64,000 bases of DNA, taken from contig JBBRCX010000004.1 of assembly GCA_038204465.1 (NCBI GenBank), forward strand, positions 28,405-92,404, read 5' to 3'. Source of the DNA: JBBRCX01 sp038204465 (GTDB lineage: Bacteria > Planctomycetota > Phycisphaerae > Tepidisphaerales > Tepidisphaeraceae). Numbering within the stretch: the stretch's first letter is position 1; each line of letters opens with the position of its first letter. A program made the translations under genes and the position numbers. Below the pieces are notes generated by a model. That model saw nothing but the letters and a program-made list of their open reading frames with translations. It did not search any database and was not told the origin of the DNA. Positions 44,822 through 54,364 of this stretch are shown here, piece by piece.

Positions 44822-45850
44822 ATGTCTGAGCAGACAAGCCAATCCGCAAGTCAGCCGTCGCCGGCGCTTTTCCTCGATACGGTAAACGCCTATCAGCGCA
44901 CGGCGGCCACCAAAGCGGCGATCGAGCTCGATCTTTTCAAAGCGATCGGTGAAGGCGCCGACACGGCCGACGCGATCGCCACGAGATGCAAGGCGGACCC
45001 ACGCGGCGTCCGAATCCTCAGTGATCTGCTGGCGGTCGCCGGCTTCCTGACGCGCAGCGGGAAACGTTACACATTGACCCAGGACAGCGCGATCTTCCTT
45101 GACCCTCGTTCGCCCGCCTACCTGGGGGGCGCCGTCGACTTCCTCCTTTCGCCGCAACTGACTGACGCCTTCAAAGACCTGACCCGCGCCGTCCGCAAGG
45201 GGGGCACCGCGATGGCGCACGAAGGGACCCTCGCGCCGGAGCATCCCGTGTGGGTGAAGTTTGCCAGGGCGATGGCCCCCATGATGGCCATGCCCGCGGA
45301 GGAACTGGCGAAACTTGTCCTCGCCGGCTCCAACCGGCCGATGAAAGTGCTCGACATTTCCGCGAGCCACGGCGTCTTCGGACTGGCCTTCGCCCGCCTC
45401 AATCCCAATGCGCAGATCGTCGGCCTCGATTGGTCGAATGTGCTGGAGGTCGCGCGGCAGAATGCGAAAAAGGCTGGCGTCGAATCGCGTTACCAAACTA
45501 TCGCGGGGAGTGCTTTCGACGCCGACTATGGCCAGGATTACGACGTCGTCCTGCTGCCCAACTTCCTGCACCACTTCGACCCGCAGACCTGCGAAAAGCT
45601 GTTGCGGCGTGTGCGCTCGGCGCTGGCCGACAACGGCCAAGTGGCAACGCTGGAGTTTGTTCCGGACGATGAGCGGATGTCGCCGCCGCAGGCCGTCTCA
45701 TTCAGCCTCACGATGCTCGCGACCACGCCGCACGGCGACGCCTACACTTTCAGCGAGTATCGAATGATGTTCAAGAACGCCGGGTTCTCGCGTAACGAGC
45801 TCCATTCCCTCCCCGGCGGCATTCACCGCGCGATCCTCTCACGCAGGTAG
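44822..45850 (+). CDS. SAM-dependent O-methyltransferase with dimerisation domain
   Basis: A 342-residue methyltransferase like those of polyketide or acetylserotonin type. The N-terminal winged-helix dimerisation domain (about 20-100) has AATKAAIELDLFKAIGEGAD. The catalytic domain carries a SAM site at VLDISASHGVFGLAFARLN (variant GxGxG), VGLDWSNVLEVARQNAKKAG, and LLPNFLHHFDPQTCEKLLRR. The protein ends with SEYRMMFKNAGFSRNELHSL. The glycine motif is altered (SASHG), but the order of elements is intact. Substrate unknown. Divergent from the response regulator gene. Confidence 0.82.
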   Translation: MSEQTSQSASQPSPALFLDTVNAYQRTAATKAAIELDLFKAIGEGADTADAIATRCKADPRGVRILSDLLAVAGFLTRSGKRYTLTQDSAIFLDPRSPAYLGGAVDFLLSPQLTDAFKDLTRAVRKGGTAMAHEGTLAPEHPVWVKFARAMAPMMAMPAEELAKLVLAGSNRPMKVLDISASHGVFGLAFARLNPNAQIVGLDWSNVLEVARQNAKKAGVESRYQTIAGSAFDADYGQDYDVVLLPNFLHHFDPQTCEKLLRRVRSALADNGQVATLEFVPDDERMSPPQAVSFSLTMLATTPHGDAYTFSEYRMMFKNAGFSRNELHSLPGGIHRAILSRR

Positions 45851-45933
45851 TTGCACCGAGGCTGCGCGCGGCGCGTTTCGACGTCGCGGGGCCCGCTTTA
45901 CCCGCACTCGCCGCGGCAGTACGCTCGGCCTCG

Positions 45934-46692
45934 ATGAGCGCGCCGCTGATCCTCGCCACGGGAATGATGCGCTCGGGTTCCACCTGGGCGTTCAACGTCT
46001 GCCGGCTGGCTGGCCAGCTTGTCGCCCAGCATCTGAATCAGCCCTTCGCCAGCGCTTATCTGCTCGATAAGGAACTCGACGAATTCCTCGCGAAGCAGTT
46101 TCCGACGCTGCCGGGGCCAGCCGTCATCAAGGCCCACTTTGTCGGCCACGCCGCGCTGAATCTCATCGCAGCGGGCCGGGTGAAATGTGTCTCCACTTAC
46201 CGTGACCCACGCGACTGCGTCGCTTCATTGATGACCTTCACGAACGATCCGTTTCAACGCGCCATGCGGCGCACGACCGGGTTTCTGGAAGAGCTGACGC
46301 TTTACCAGCAGTCGCGGAACACGCTGCTGATTCGCTACGAGGACATGATCCGCGACACGGCCGCCCACGTTCGGATGGTCACCGATTACCTCGGTGTGCA
46401 GCTGGACGACGCGGGCATCCGCTGGATCGATGGACAGACGAACATCGATCGTGCCCGGGAGGTTTCAGCCGAGCTGAAGACTCGTCCGGACGATGCGGTG
46501 GTCCGGCAGGAGTCTCACCGGGTTGACCCCGCCACCAATCTGCACGACAACCACATCCACAGCGGCAAGGTGGGCCGCTGGCGCGACGAGCTCACGCCTG
46601 AGCAGCAGGAGACGCTTGCAAAGCAATTTCGGCCTTGGCTGATCAGTCTGGGGTACGAGACGGAGACCTCGCTCGAGCAGGCATCAACGTGA
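45934..46692 (+). CDS. Sulfotransferase family protein
   Basis: A 252-residue PAPS-dependent sulfotransferase-like protein. The 5'-phosphosulfate loop is ILATGMMRSGSTWAFNV near residue 8. The 3'-phosphate motif is VSTYRDPRDCVASLMTF near residue 88. The signature LLIRYEDMIRDTAAHVRMVT follows, with the typical K/R pattern KVGRWRDELTPEQQETL near the end. Members modify carbohydrates or proteins with sulfate. The context with glycosidases suggests sulfated polysaccharide metabolism, which is an inference only. Confidence 0.8.
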   Translation: MSAPLILATGMMRSGSTWAFNVCRLAGQLVAQHLNQPFASAYLLDKELDEFLAKQFPTLPGPAVIKAHFVGHAALNLIAAGRVKCVSTYRDPRDCVASLMTFTNDPFQRAMRRTTGFLEELTLYQQSRNTLLIRYEDMIRDTAAHVRMVTDYLGVQLDDAGIRWIDGQTNIDRAREVSAELKTRPDDAVVRQESHRVDPATNLHDNHIHSGKVGRWRDELTPEQQETLAKQFRPWLISLGYETETSLEQAST

Positions 46693-46713
46693 CGGCGGCT
46701 CACGTTTGCTCGG

Positions 46714-47010
46714 TCACTGCGGCAAGAGCAATTCCCACCGTCTCACTCTCCGCTCGTCGAAGTATTGGTCGCGGGAATCGCGCGCTTCCGGGCTCACTTT
46801 TTGAAGGCACTTGTTATTTGAGCTGGCGTCGAACTGCTCGTGCTCGAAGAATCGACTGAGCTCCTGCCACGTCAGCCCGCAGAATTCCGCGATGGGTACG
46901 AGCTCGTCCCGAGGATTGAGGCACATTCGCTCATGGTTCACGAGCCGGTAGCGTTCCTGCCCGATGCAGCGCAGTTCAGCGGCCAGGAGCGTCAGATGCT
47001 CCGCGTGCAC
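46714..47010 (-). pseudogene. Possible C-terminal remnant of a sulfotransferase
   Basis: An open stretch of about 98 residues reading YRLVNHERMCLNPRDELVPI and EFCGLTWQELSRFF, which resembles the C-terminal part of sulfotransferases (the ..YEDLxxxPxxEL..xFLGL pattern). It ends with QYFDERRVRRWELLLPQ. The N-terminal P-loop is absent and the frame has no proper start; it begins right after the next gene ends. It may be a decayed duplicate of the neighbouring sulfotransferase. The assignment is weak. Confidence 0.35.
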
Positions 47011-47032
47011 GACTGCCAGGCCGATTTTGCGG

Positions 47033-49318
47033 TTATTGGGGCGTTTTTATCACCAGGTCGTTTCGCCGCTGCGGAGGTGTGACGATCAGATCGCGCAGCT
47101 CGCCGCCGCGGAAGCTCCCTTGGACGACTGTATTTCGAGGCGCGTGCAGCTTGAAATCGACGTCCCAATCCTTTGGCCAGGCGGGAAAGAGGAGGAGGCG
47201 GCTGCCATCGGCCTGCAGCAGCATGGCCTGCAGGGCGATCATGGCGACGGTCGCATGGTCCTGGTCCGGCACCCAATCGAAATTCGGCCCCCAGAAGCCG
47301 GGGAATCGGCTGCCGGGATGCTTCGCGGCAAAACGCGCCGCGACGATCTCGGCGGCGTCGTGGGCCATTCCGAGATACGCGGCCTGGATCGGGTCCTGCT
47401 GCCAGCCGGCGCTGCCTTTTTGCAGCCGCGCGTGATAGGTGTTTTGGGCGACCTCCAGGCGGGGCTTGTCGACGCCGAACAATCGGAAGGGGAAGACGGC
47501 GTAAAGCTCGGGGTTCTCAACGTTCTTCAATTCGTCAAACTTCTCGGCCGGGAGCAGGACATCTTTGCCGTCGTGTTTTCCGCGCGGCAATGGCGGCAGC
47601 TCACTCATCATTCGCTGCCAGCGCTGCCGCTGCTGCGCGGTGGTGAGCTCGTGCGGCAGCTGCAACAGCCGCGGCAGCACGAACATCAACCCCGCAATAT
47701 CAGGGAGGGGGTTGGTCGCCTTCTGCCAGGTCTCGAGCGACTGCGAAGGCTGGAGCAGGATCTTGCCTGATGTATCGCGCGGATAATGCTCGTCGAAGAA
47801 GATGAGGATGGCGTCGGCAAGCGGGAGCAGCGCGGTGCGGGCAAAGTCACGATCCGAGGTGAAGTCGAAGCGTTCCAAGGCGAGGGCCACGAGCTCGAGG
47901 CAGCCGGTGAAGTACCAGCGGACGTAGGGGTTCTGAACTTCGCCAAACTTCAAGCCCGCGCGATCGCGGCCGAAGCTGTAGTTGTCCCAGGTGCCCCAGA
48001 AGTACATGGTCTCGGGGAAGTAGGCGCCGCCGTGGTTGAAGTAGGCTCGAGTGCGGTGCAGCGCGAGCGGCAGCGCGTCGAGGTACATGCGGAACAACGG
48101 CTGCATCGTGTCGTAATCACCCGCCGCCAGCATGGCCCAGTACGGCAGCCGGGTGTTCTGGAACCAGTAGCCGCCGCCCCAACGGCGGTAGTCGGCGTCG
48201 TATTTTTCACCCGCCTCGTCGGCATCGACGGTGAAGATCGATCCGTTGAACTTGATGGGAAAGGCGCCGCGCCCACCGGCCGCCGAGATGAAGCGCTGCA
48301 GCGCGTAGCCGCGCGAGATCGTTATGGCCTTGTGCGGATCGCCGCCGGCGGAGGTGACGCGGATCCAGCTTCGGTCCCAGAAACTGTTCCACCATTGCTG
48401 GTGCGCTTCGCGGCTCCCGGGGACGCTGGTCCGCTCGACATCGCGCAAGACCCCGACGAGCTCGGCGAGCCATTGCTCGGGGGAGTCGGTGATCGCGGTG
48501 TGGGTATAGATGGAGACCAGCTGGCGAGCGGCGGGGCGGGACGAGCGCAGGGTCGTATCGTTTTGGGCGACGAAACCATCGCCGCGAATGGTTCCGCCGA
48601 ACGTGCGGTTCAGCAGTGGATCTTTCGCCTTCGGCTTGAAATCGATCAGTCCCTGCAGTTGCAGCGTATCCTCCCAAATTGAGCTTGGGTTGCGGTGAAA
48701 CCAGGTGATGCGGTTGTCTTCTGCGGGCAGCACGACGTCGGGTTGTTGAACGATAGGTTCCGGGATGTCGTGAACGCCGAAGAAGCCGAACGCCTCGCCG
48801 ATTCCCTGATAGCCTGCGCCACCGCGCGAGATCTCCCGCGGCTGCCGCCGCCAGACCTCGAGCCTGACGATCATCTCGAAGAGCTGCTCTGCCTCCGCTT
48901 CGAGCCGGACCACGGGTCGGTTGGCGTCGACCCATAAGCGGAGTTTCACGAAATCTTCAGGCGGGCCGCCTTCAATCCGAATTTCTCCACTCTTCGTGTG
49001 GAGGATTTGCCGGAAACGAATGTCGGCCTTGAAGGGGTTGGGGGAGAGGGTTACCCGCACGCGTCCGAGTTTGAGGGGGCGGCCGTGCTCGCTCCAGGTG
49101 TCGGTGCGCGAGAGGTAGAAGCAGAGGTCAGCGCCTTCTTCAACCCAGGCGTTGATGCCGATCTCGCCATTGCCGAGCGGCATTGAATCTGCCGGCCCTT
49201 TGCCGGGCGAATCCCACGACACGATGCCGGGGTCGGAGAGCTGTTCGGCGGCTTCGATGGTGAAGTTGCAGACACAGAGAATGAGGAGCAGCGCGAGCGG
49301 CACGAGAATCGTGAGCAT
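47033..49318 (-). CDS. DUF5703/GH95-like secreted glycoside hydrolase
   Basis: A 761-residue exported protein with a signal peptide (LTILVPLALLLILCVCNFTIEAA). The N-terminal beta-sandwich (to about 300) begins SWDSPGKGPADSMPLGNGEI and has LCFYLSRTDTWSEHGRPLKL, the DUF5703 hallmark. The (alpha/alpha)6 barrel follows, with WGGGYWFQNTRLPYWAMLAA and FNHGGAYFPETMYFWGTWDN. The C-terminal beta domain includes FPAWPKDWDVDFKLHAPRNT. GH95 alpha-L-fucosidases share this layout. Activity is therefore expected on a fucose- or galactose-containing glycan, unproven. Confidence 0.78.
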   Translation of the reverse strand: MLTILVPLALLLILCVCNFTIEAAEQLSDPGIVSWDSPGKGPADSMPLGNGEIGINAWVEEGADLCFYLSRTDTWSEHGRPLKLGRVRVTLSPNPFKADIRFRQILHTKSGEIRIEGGPPEDFVKLRLWVDANRPVVRLEAEAEQLFEMIVRLEVWRRQPREISRGGAGYQGIGEAFGFFGVHDIPEPIVQQPDVVLPAEDNRITWFHRNPSSIWEDTLQLQGLIDFKPKAKDPLLNRTFGGTIRGDGFVAQNDTTLRSSRPAARQLVSIYTHTAITDSPEQWLAELVGVLRDVERTSVPGSREAHQQWWNSFWDRSWIRVTSAGGDPHKAITISRGYALQRFISAAGGRGAFPIKFNGSIFTVDADEAGEKYDADYRRWGGGYWFQNTRLPYWAMLAAGDYDTMQPLFRMYLDALPLALHRTRAYFNHGGAYFPETMYFWGTWDNYSFGRDRAGLKFGEVQNPYVRWYFTGCLELVALALERFDFTSDRDFARTALLPLADAILIFFDEHYPRDTSGKILLQPSQSLETWQKATNPLPDIAGLMFVLPRLLQLPHELTTAQQRQRWQRMMSELPPLPRGKHDGKDVLLPAEKFDELKNVENPELYAVFPFRLFGVDKPRLEVAQNTYHARLQKGSAGWQQDPIQAAYLGMAHDAAEIVAARFAAKHPGSRFPGFWGPNFDWVPDQDHATVAMIALQAMLLQADGSRLLLFPAWPKDWDVDFKLHAPRNTVVQGSFRGGELRDLIVTPPQRRNDLVIKTPQ

Positions 49319-49470
49319 GCCGGTAAAGTACTCGCGGCGCGCGCAAACGCTACCGCAGCATTGAATCGAGCATTGGGGGGGGTGGATGAGGCTCAGGCGG
49401 GCCCGAGTTTTCCGCTCCGAAGCTCAGGGAAGCGGTGTAGGATCAATCTCGACATTCAGCAGGAGAGATC

Positions 49471-51756
49471 GTGAGTGAACGCGCCGGCCATGCAGTCCAT
49501 ACCAATCGGCTCGCGAAGGAATCTTCCCCGTATCTGCTGCAGCACCAGCACAACCCGGTGGATTGGTACGCATGGGGGCCGGAGGCATTCGACGCGGCGC
49601 GCAAGTCGGACAAGCCGATCTTTCTATCGGTCGGCTACAGCACGTGCTACTGGTGCCACGTGATGGAGCGGCAGAGTTTCGAGAACGAAGCGATCGCGGC
49701 GGAGATGAACCAGCGGTTCATCAACATTAAGGTCGATCGCGAGGAGCGCCCTGACGTCGATCAGCTTTACATGACGGCCGTGCAGGTGCTGACGCGGCAC
49801 GGCGGATGGCCGATGAGCGTCTTTTTGTTCCCCGATCTGCGGCCGTTTTACGGCGGCACTTATTATCCGCCGAGCGACCAGGGGGGCAGGCCGGGGTTCG
49901 TCACGGTGGTGCGCGCGATCGAAGACGCCTACCGCAACCGCCGTGAAGAGGTGGAGAAATCGGCAACTCAGCTCGTGACGATCCTGCAGCAGTTGGCGGA
50001 GCCCTCGGCGCCGGATGCGCCGGCGACGATCGATGAACATTTCATCACGGAGTTGATCGAGCGCTCGATCGGAGACTACGACCCGACGTTCGGAGGCTTC
50101 GGGAGCGCGCCAAAGTTTCCGCGCCAAACGCTGCTGGAATTGCTGCTCGTCCACAACCGCTCGCACCCGAACGAGCGGCGCTGGCGCATGCTGCTGCACA
50201 CGCTGGACGCACTGGCGGCCGGCGGCATCCGCGACCAGCTCGGGGGCGGCTTCCACCGCTATTCAACGGATGCGCAGTGGCTGGTGCCGCATTTCGAGAT
50301 CATGTTGTACGACAACGCGATGCTCGCGTGGATCTACGCGGATGCGTACGCGCAGACCGAGGAGCGGCGCTACGCCGACGTCGCCCGGGGGATTCTCGAT
50401 TTCATCCTGCGCGAGATGACCGCTGCCAGCGGCGCTTTCTACACGGCGTTCGACGCGGAGGTCGACGCGATGGAAGGCCAGTCCTACCTCTGGACCGCCG
50501 AAGAGATCCTGTCGCTGCTTGGTTCGGAAGACGCGAAGGTCTTCAACGAGGTATATGGCCTTGACCGCGGGCCGAACTTCGCCGACCCGCACCATGGCAG
50601 CGGCACGCCCGATCGGAACATCCTGTATCTCCGGCGGCCGCTGGATGTGGTTGCGGCATCGATGGGGATTGATCTGGAGACCCTGCAGCAGCGACTCGCG
50701 CCGATGCGCGAGAAGCTGTATCGGGAGCGGCTGAAGCGCAAGCAGCCGCTCCTGGATACGAAGATCCTGACCAGCTGGAACGCGGTGGCGATCCGCGCCT
50801 TCGCGTATGCGGGGCAGGTGCTGGCCGAGCAGCGTTACACCAATGCCGCGGTTCGCGCCGCGGATTTTCTGCTGCGGCATCACCGCCTGCCGGATGGCGG
50901 GCTATACCGCACCAGCCGCGACGGGCACCCGAAATACAACGGGTTCCTGGATGATTATGCGTTTCTGATCTGTGCGCTGCTGGCGATGGACCATGCGGGG
51001 ATCGACCAGCGTTGGCGCGATCACGCGGCAACCCTGGCGATCACGATGCTGCAGAAGTTTGGCGACGATCGCGAGACGATCGGGAAGGGAGTGGGCGGCT
51101 TCTTCTTCACCGAGCGCGGGGCAGAGGACTTGCTGGTCCGCCAGAAGACGGGCACCGACAGCCCGTTGCCGAGCGGCAACGCAGTCGCGGCGATGTCGAT
51201 GCTCGACCTCGGACAGCGGGAAGAAGCGCGCAACACGCTGGCGGTGTTCGTCCAGCAGATGCAGGCCAATGGGGAGAGCATGAGCTCGATGATCCAGGCG
51301 GCGCTGCTCTATCTGCAGCAGGCCGAACCCTTCACGGTTTCGGCGGGGGAGAGAGCTAGCGCTGCCGACCGGCCGCTTACGCCGCAGCAGGTGGCGAGCG
51401 GCGTCGTCTCGGTGACGACGGAATGGGAAGGGGACACTCGCTTGCGCGTGCAGTTGAGCATCCTGAACGGCTTCCACATCAATGCGCACGAGACGAAATC
51501 GGACATCCCGCTCATCCCGACGCGGTTGAGCGTCGAGGGTGACGAGCGGGCAAAGGTGGACTATCCGCCGGGGGAGGAGCAGCGCTTTGCTTTCAGCGAG
51601 GCGCCGATCCGCGTGTATAGCGGCGAAGCGATTCTGGCGGTGGAGTTAACGTCACCGCGCCGGAAGGATCAGCCGCTGCGTTTGCGGCTTTCATATCAGG
51701 CTTGCGACGAAGAGGCGTGCCTGCCGCCGGTGACGCAGCAGATCGAACTGACGTGA
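49471..51756 (+). CDS. DUF255 thioredoxin-glycosidase-like protein fused to DsbD_N-like domain
   Basis: A 761-residue protein. Residues 5-170 form the DUF255 (thioredoxin-like) domain: SSPYLLQHQHNPVDWYAWGP, GYSTCYWCHVMERQSFEN with Cys59-x-x-Cys62, and HGGWPMSVFLFPDLRPFYGG. Residues 190-630 form the (alpha/alpha)6 barrel of YyaL/spermatogenesis-associated-20 proteins. From about residue 639 a beta-rich domain starts (VASGVVSVTTEWEGDTRLRV), with LNGFHINAHE and YQACDEEACLPPVTQ. It resembles the N-terminal periplasmic domain of DsbD, including its two Cys. The fusion is unusual. GTG start with AGGAGAG. No signal peptide is evident. Confidence 0.8.
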   Translation: MSERAGHAVHTNRLAKESSPYLLQHQHNPVDWYAWGPEAFDAARKSDKPIFLSVGYSTCYWCHVMERQSFENEAIAAEMNQRFINIKVDREERPDVDQLYMTAVQVLTRHGGWPMSVFLFPDLRPFYGGTYYPPSDQGGRPGFVTVVRAIEDAYRNRREEVEKSATQLVTILQQLAEPSAPDAPATIDEHFITELIERSIGDYDPTFGGFGSAPKFPRQTLLELLLVHNRSHPNERRWRMLLHTLDALAAGGIRDQLGGGFHRYSTDAQWLVPHFEIMLYDNAMLAWIYADAYAQTEERRYADVARGILDFILREMTAASGAFYTAFDAEVDAMEGQSYLWTAEEILSLLGSEDAKVFNEVYGLDRGPNFADPHHGSGTPDRNILYLRRPLDVVAASMGIDLETLQQRLAPMREKLYRERLKRKQPLLDTKILTSWNAVAIRAFAYAGQVLAEQRYTNAAVRAADFLLRHHRLPDGGLYRTSRDGHPKYNGFLDDYAFLICALLAMDHAGIDQRWRDHAATLAITMLQKFGDDRETIGKGVGGFFFTERGAEDLLVRQKTGTDSPLPSGNAVAAMSMLDLGQREEARNTLAVFVQQMQANGESMSSMIQAALLYLQQAEPFTVSAGERASAADRPLTPQQVASGVVSVTTEWEGDTRLRVQLSILNGFHINAHETKSDIPLIPTRLSVEGDERAKVDYPPGEEQRFAFSEAPIRVYSGEAILAVELTSPRRKDQPLRLRLSYQACDEEACLPPVTQQIELT

Positions 51757-51839
51757 CGCCGGTCATTCGAGCGGGCGAGCGGTAGTTGCGGGGACGGAAT
51801 GCGCGCCTATACTCACGCCGCTCTGGAGGAAGGCACGCG

Positions 51840-53456
51840 ATGATCCCCACGAACACGGACGTTTCGATCCAACTCAAAGATGCGATTCCGGCGGCGGAAG
51901 TTATCGCGGTGCTGCTTCACAAAGGTGACGCCGGCCGCGACGAGCTCGGCAAAATGAAGCTGCCGGATGATCTTCGTGTCGCGGCGCAGCGCCTGCTCGA
52001 CTCGGGCGCTGCCACGGGAAAGTCGAACGAGGTGGCGGGCCAGGTGGTCGAGGGCAAGGGCAAGGCGAGCGCGCGGCGACTGCTCGTGGTGGGACTGGGG
52101 GCGGCCGACAAGTTCTCCGCGGAGTGCCTGCGCGAGGCTGGCGGCACGCTGGCCAGGGCGGCGCGGAAACAGAAGCTCAAATCGATGGCGATCGTCGTCC
52201 CGCCGGTTCCGCGGACGCTGCCGGGGGTGCCGGGCGCAAAGGAAGGCGGGCCGGGTGTGGAGACCGCGGTCGAAGCGCTGGTGAGCGGTTTCCTCCTGGG
52301 GAGCTTCGATTACGAGGAATACAAGGGCGTCGCCAGCCGAGCGAAGGGTGAAGATTCGAAGAAGGGGACGGTCGCTGTGACGCTGGTGGCGCAGGGCGCG
52401 TCGCGGCTTCGCGGCACGCTGGACAGTGCCCGTGCGATCGCGGATGGGCAGAACTTCGCCCGGACGATCGCTTCGCGCCCCGGCAATGACGTGAACCCGT
52501 CGACTCTGGCGAAGGTCGCCCAGGACATGGCGCGCGAGGTGGGCCTCGACTGCCGCGTTCTGGACGAGAAGCAGTTGCAGCAGTTGGGGATGGGCGGGAT
52601 CCTCGCCGTCGGTGGCGGGAGCATTTACGCGCCGCCGCGGGTGATCATCCTGCAATACCGGCCCGGCGGGATCCGCGCGTCGCGCGAACGCGCGAAGTCA
52701 GGCCAGCGTCTCGCTCCGCTGCTGGTTGTCGGGAAGGCGATCACCTTCGATACCGGCGGGATCTCAATCAAGCCGGCGGAGAAGATGGGGAAGATGATTT
52801 TCGACAAGTGCGGGGCGATGGCGGTGCTCGGGCTGATGTATGCCGTCGCGAAGCTCAAGCTACCGGTCCACGTGGTCGGCATTCTCTCCAGCGCGGAGAA
52901 CGCGGTCAGTTCCAAAGCGTACCGGCCGGGCGATATCCTGCGCATGTACAACGGCGTCACGGTTGAAGTGACCAACACTGACGCTGAGGGGCGGCTGGTT
53001 CTTGGCGACGCGCTGGCCTGGGGCATCGAAACATTTGAGCCTTCGGCGGTGGTCGACCTGGCGACGCTCACCGGGGGCGTGATTGTGGCACTCGGCAAGA
53101 CGATGGCGGGGGTGATGAGCAACAGCGACGAACTGGTCGGTGAATTGTCGCGTGCGGCGGATTCGGCGGGGGAGAAGATCTGGCGGCTGCCGCTGGGGGA
53201 AGACCAGCGCGAATACATCAAGTCGGAACCGGCGGACATCGTGAACGCCGGCGGCCGCGAAGGGCATCCGCTGCAGGGAGGCGCGTTCCTCAGCTACTTC
53301 GTCCCGTATGAGGGGGACGATCAGGTGCCGTGGGCGCATCTGGATATCGCGGGCGTCGCCGATACAGAGAAAGAGTTGCCGCTGTATGCGAAGGGGGCGA
53401 CCGGATGGGGCGTGCGCACGCTGGTCAACTGGGTCTCGTCGCGCGCTCGAGCCTAG
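51840..53456 (+). CDS. pepA: Leucyl aminopeptidase (M17)
   Basis: Zinc/manganese-dependent cytosolic aminopeptidase. The 538-residue protein has the family signature NTDAEGRLVLGDAL near residue 380 and the metal-binding Lys and Asp in VGKAITFDTGGISIKPAEKM and MIFDKCGAMAVLG. It ends LPLYAKGATGWGVRTLVNWV. The N-terminal macro-like domain (1-180) is longer than usual by about 20 residues. GGAGGAAGG precedes the ATG at 51840; the frame is open 18 codons further upstream but without support. Confidence 0.94.
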   Translation: MIPTNTDVSIQLKDAIPAAEVIAVLLHKGDAGRDELGKMKLPDDLRVAAQRLLDSGAATGKSNEVAGQVVEGKGKASARRLLVVGLGAADKFSAECLREAGGTLARAARKQKLKSMAIVVPPVPRTLPGVPGAKEGGPGVETAVEALVSGFLLGSFDYEEYKGVASRAKGEDSKKGTVAVTLVAQGASRLRGTLDSARAIADGQNFARTIASRPGNDVNPSTLAKVAQDMAREVGLDCRVLDEKQLQQLGMGGILAVGGGSIYAPPRVIILQYRPGGIRASRERAKSGQRLAPLLVVGKAITFDTGGISIKPAEKMGKMIFDKCGAMAVLGLMYAVAKLKLPVHVVGILSSAENAVSSKAYRPGDILRMYNGVTVEVTNTDAEGRLVLGDALAWGIETFEPSAVVDLATLTGGVIVALGKTMAGVMSNSDELVGELSRAADSAGEKIWRLPLGEDQREYIKSEPADIVNAGGREGHPLQGGAFLSYFVPYEGDDQVPWAHLDIAGVADTEKELPLYAKGATGWGVRTLVNWVSSRARA

Positions 53457-53574
53457 TTGGCGCACGAAGCTCACGAACTAACCGCCGGGACAGGGGCTGG
53501 TGAATTGGATGGGGTTGTCCGGTCATTGCTGCTTCAAGCGATTGCGGCCAACGCGTGCCCAAGCCGTCTGATTC

Positions 53575-54333
53575 ATGTTTGAGACTTTTCTTCTGCTTCT
53601 CGCCGCGGGTGTGATGCTGGCGGTGGTCATTTCAGATCCCGGGCAGGTGACGCTTCAATGGCTCCGACTGGCTGGGATCCTCGCGTTGGTGATGGTCGGG
53701 CTATCCGTTTTCGCGTGGACGCGGCGCGACGAGCCGCGCGGCACGCTGCAGATCGCGCTGTATTGCAGTGTGGCGCTGGCGGTGCTCGCGCAGCTGGCGC
53801 TGGTGCAGACGGCGCGTCGAAGAGCGCAACGGCTCGCGGCGATGGTTGCGGTCGGCCTCGCGATCACACTTGCCGTGCAATTTTTTGGGGGCGTGAAGAC
53901 TCCGTTGGATCGGGGAGTGGCGGCGGTCGTATCTCTTGGCGTCGCCGCGATGGTTGGGCTGGCGCTGATGGACATGCTGCTGGGCCATGCATATCTCACG
54001 GCGTCGAGCATGACGATGGCTCCGTTCCGGCGGCTGAATCTGGCGCTCGGCATCGCGCTGGTGGTTCGCGCGATTCTCGCGACGGGCGGGGCGTTGGCGC
54101 TGCACTCGCTCTACCCGGTGGAAATGCTTTGGGGGCGGTATGGGCTGTTGATGATCACGCGATGGCTTGTGGGGTTGGCCGTGCCGGCGGCGTTTGTGTA
54201 TATGGCGCACGATTGCATCAAGCGACGGGCGACGCAGTCCGCGACGGGCATCCTCTACGTCGCCGGGATCCTGATCTTCATCGGCGAATTGCTGGCGCTC
54301 AGCCTGGCGCGCGACACGCGCCTGCCGTTTTGA
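53575..54333 (+). CDS. Polytopic membrane protein, unknown function
   Basis: A 252-residue protein with about seven hydrophobic helices, such as FLLLLAAGVMLAVVI, LAGILALVMVGLSVFAW and GILYVAGILIFIGELLALSL. Short, Arg-rich loops connect them. There is no recognisable family motif. Its length and helix spacing resemble hypothetical membrane proteins of planctomycetes. It is followed 31 bases later by another small membrane protein, so the two may be co-transcribed. Confidence 0.65.
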   Translation: MFETFLLLLAAGVMLAVVISDPGQVTLQWLRLAGILALVMVGLSVFAWTRRDEPRGTLQIALYCSVALAVLAQLALVQTARRRAQRLAAMVAVGLAITLAVQFFGGVKTPLDRGVAAVVSLGVAAMVGLALMDMLLGHAYLTASSMTMAPFRRLNLALGIALVVRAILATGGALALHSLYPVEMLWGRYGLLMITRWLVGLAVPAAFVYMAHDCIKRRATQSATGILYVAGILIFIGELLALSLARDTRLPF

Positions 54334-54364
54334 TACGCTTTGTGGCTATTCCTTTTGGAATCGG

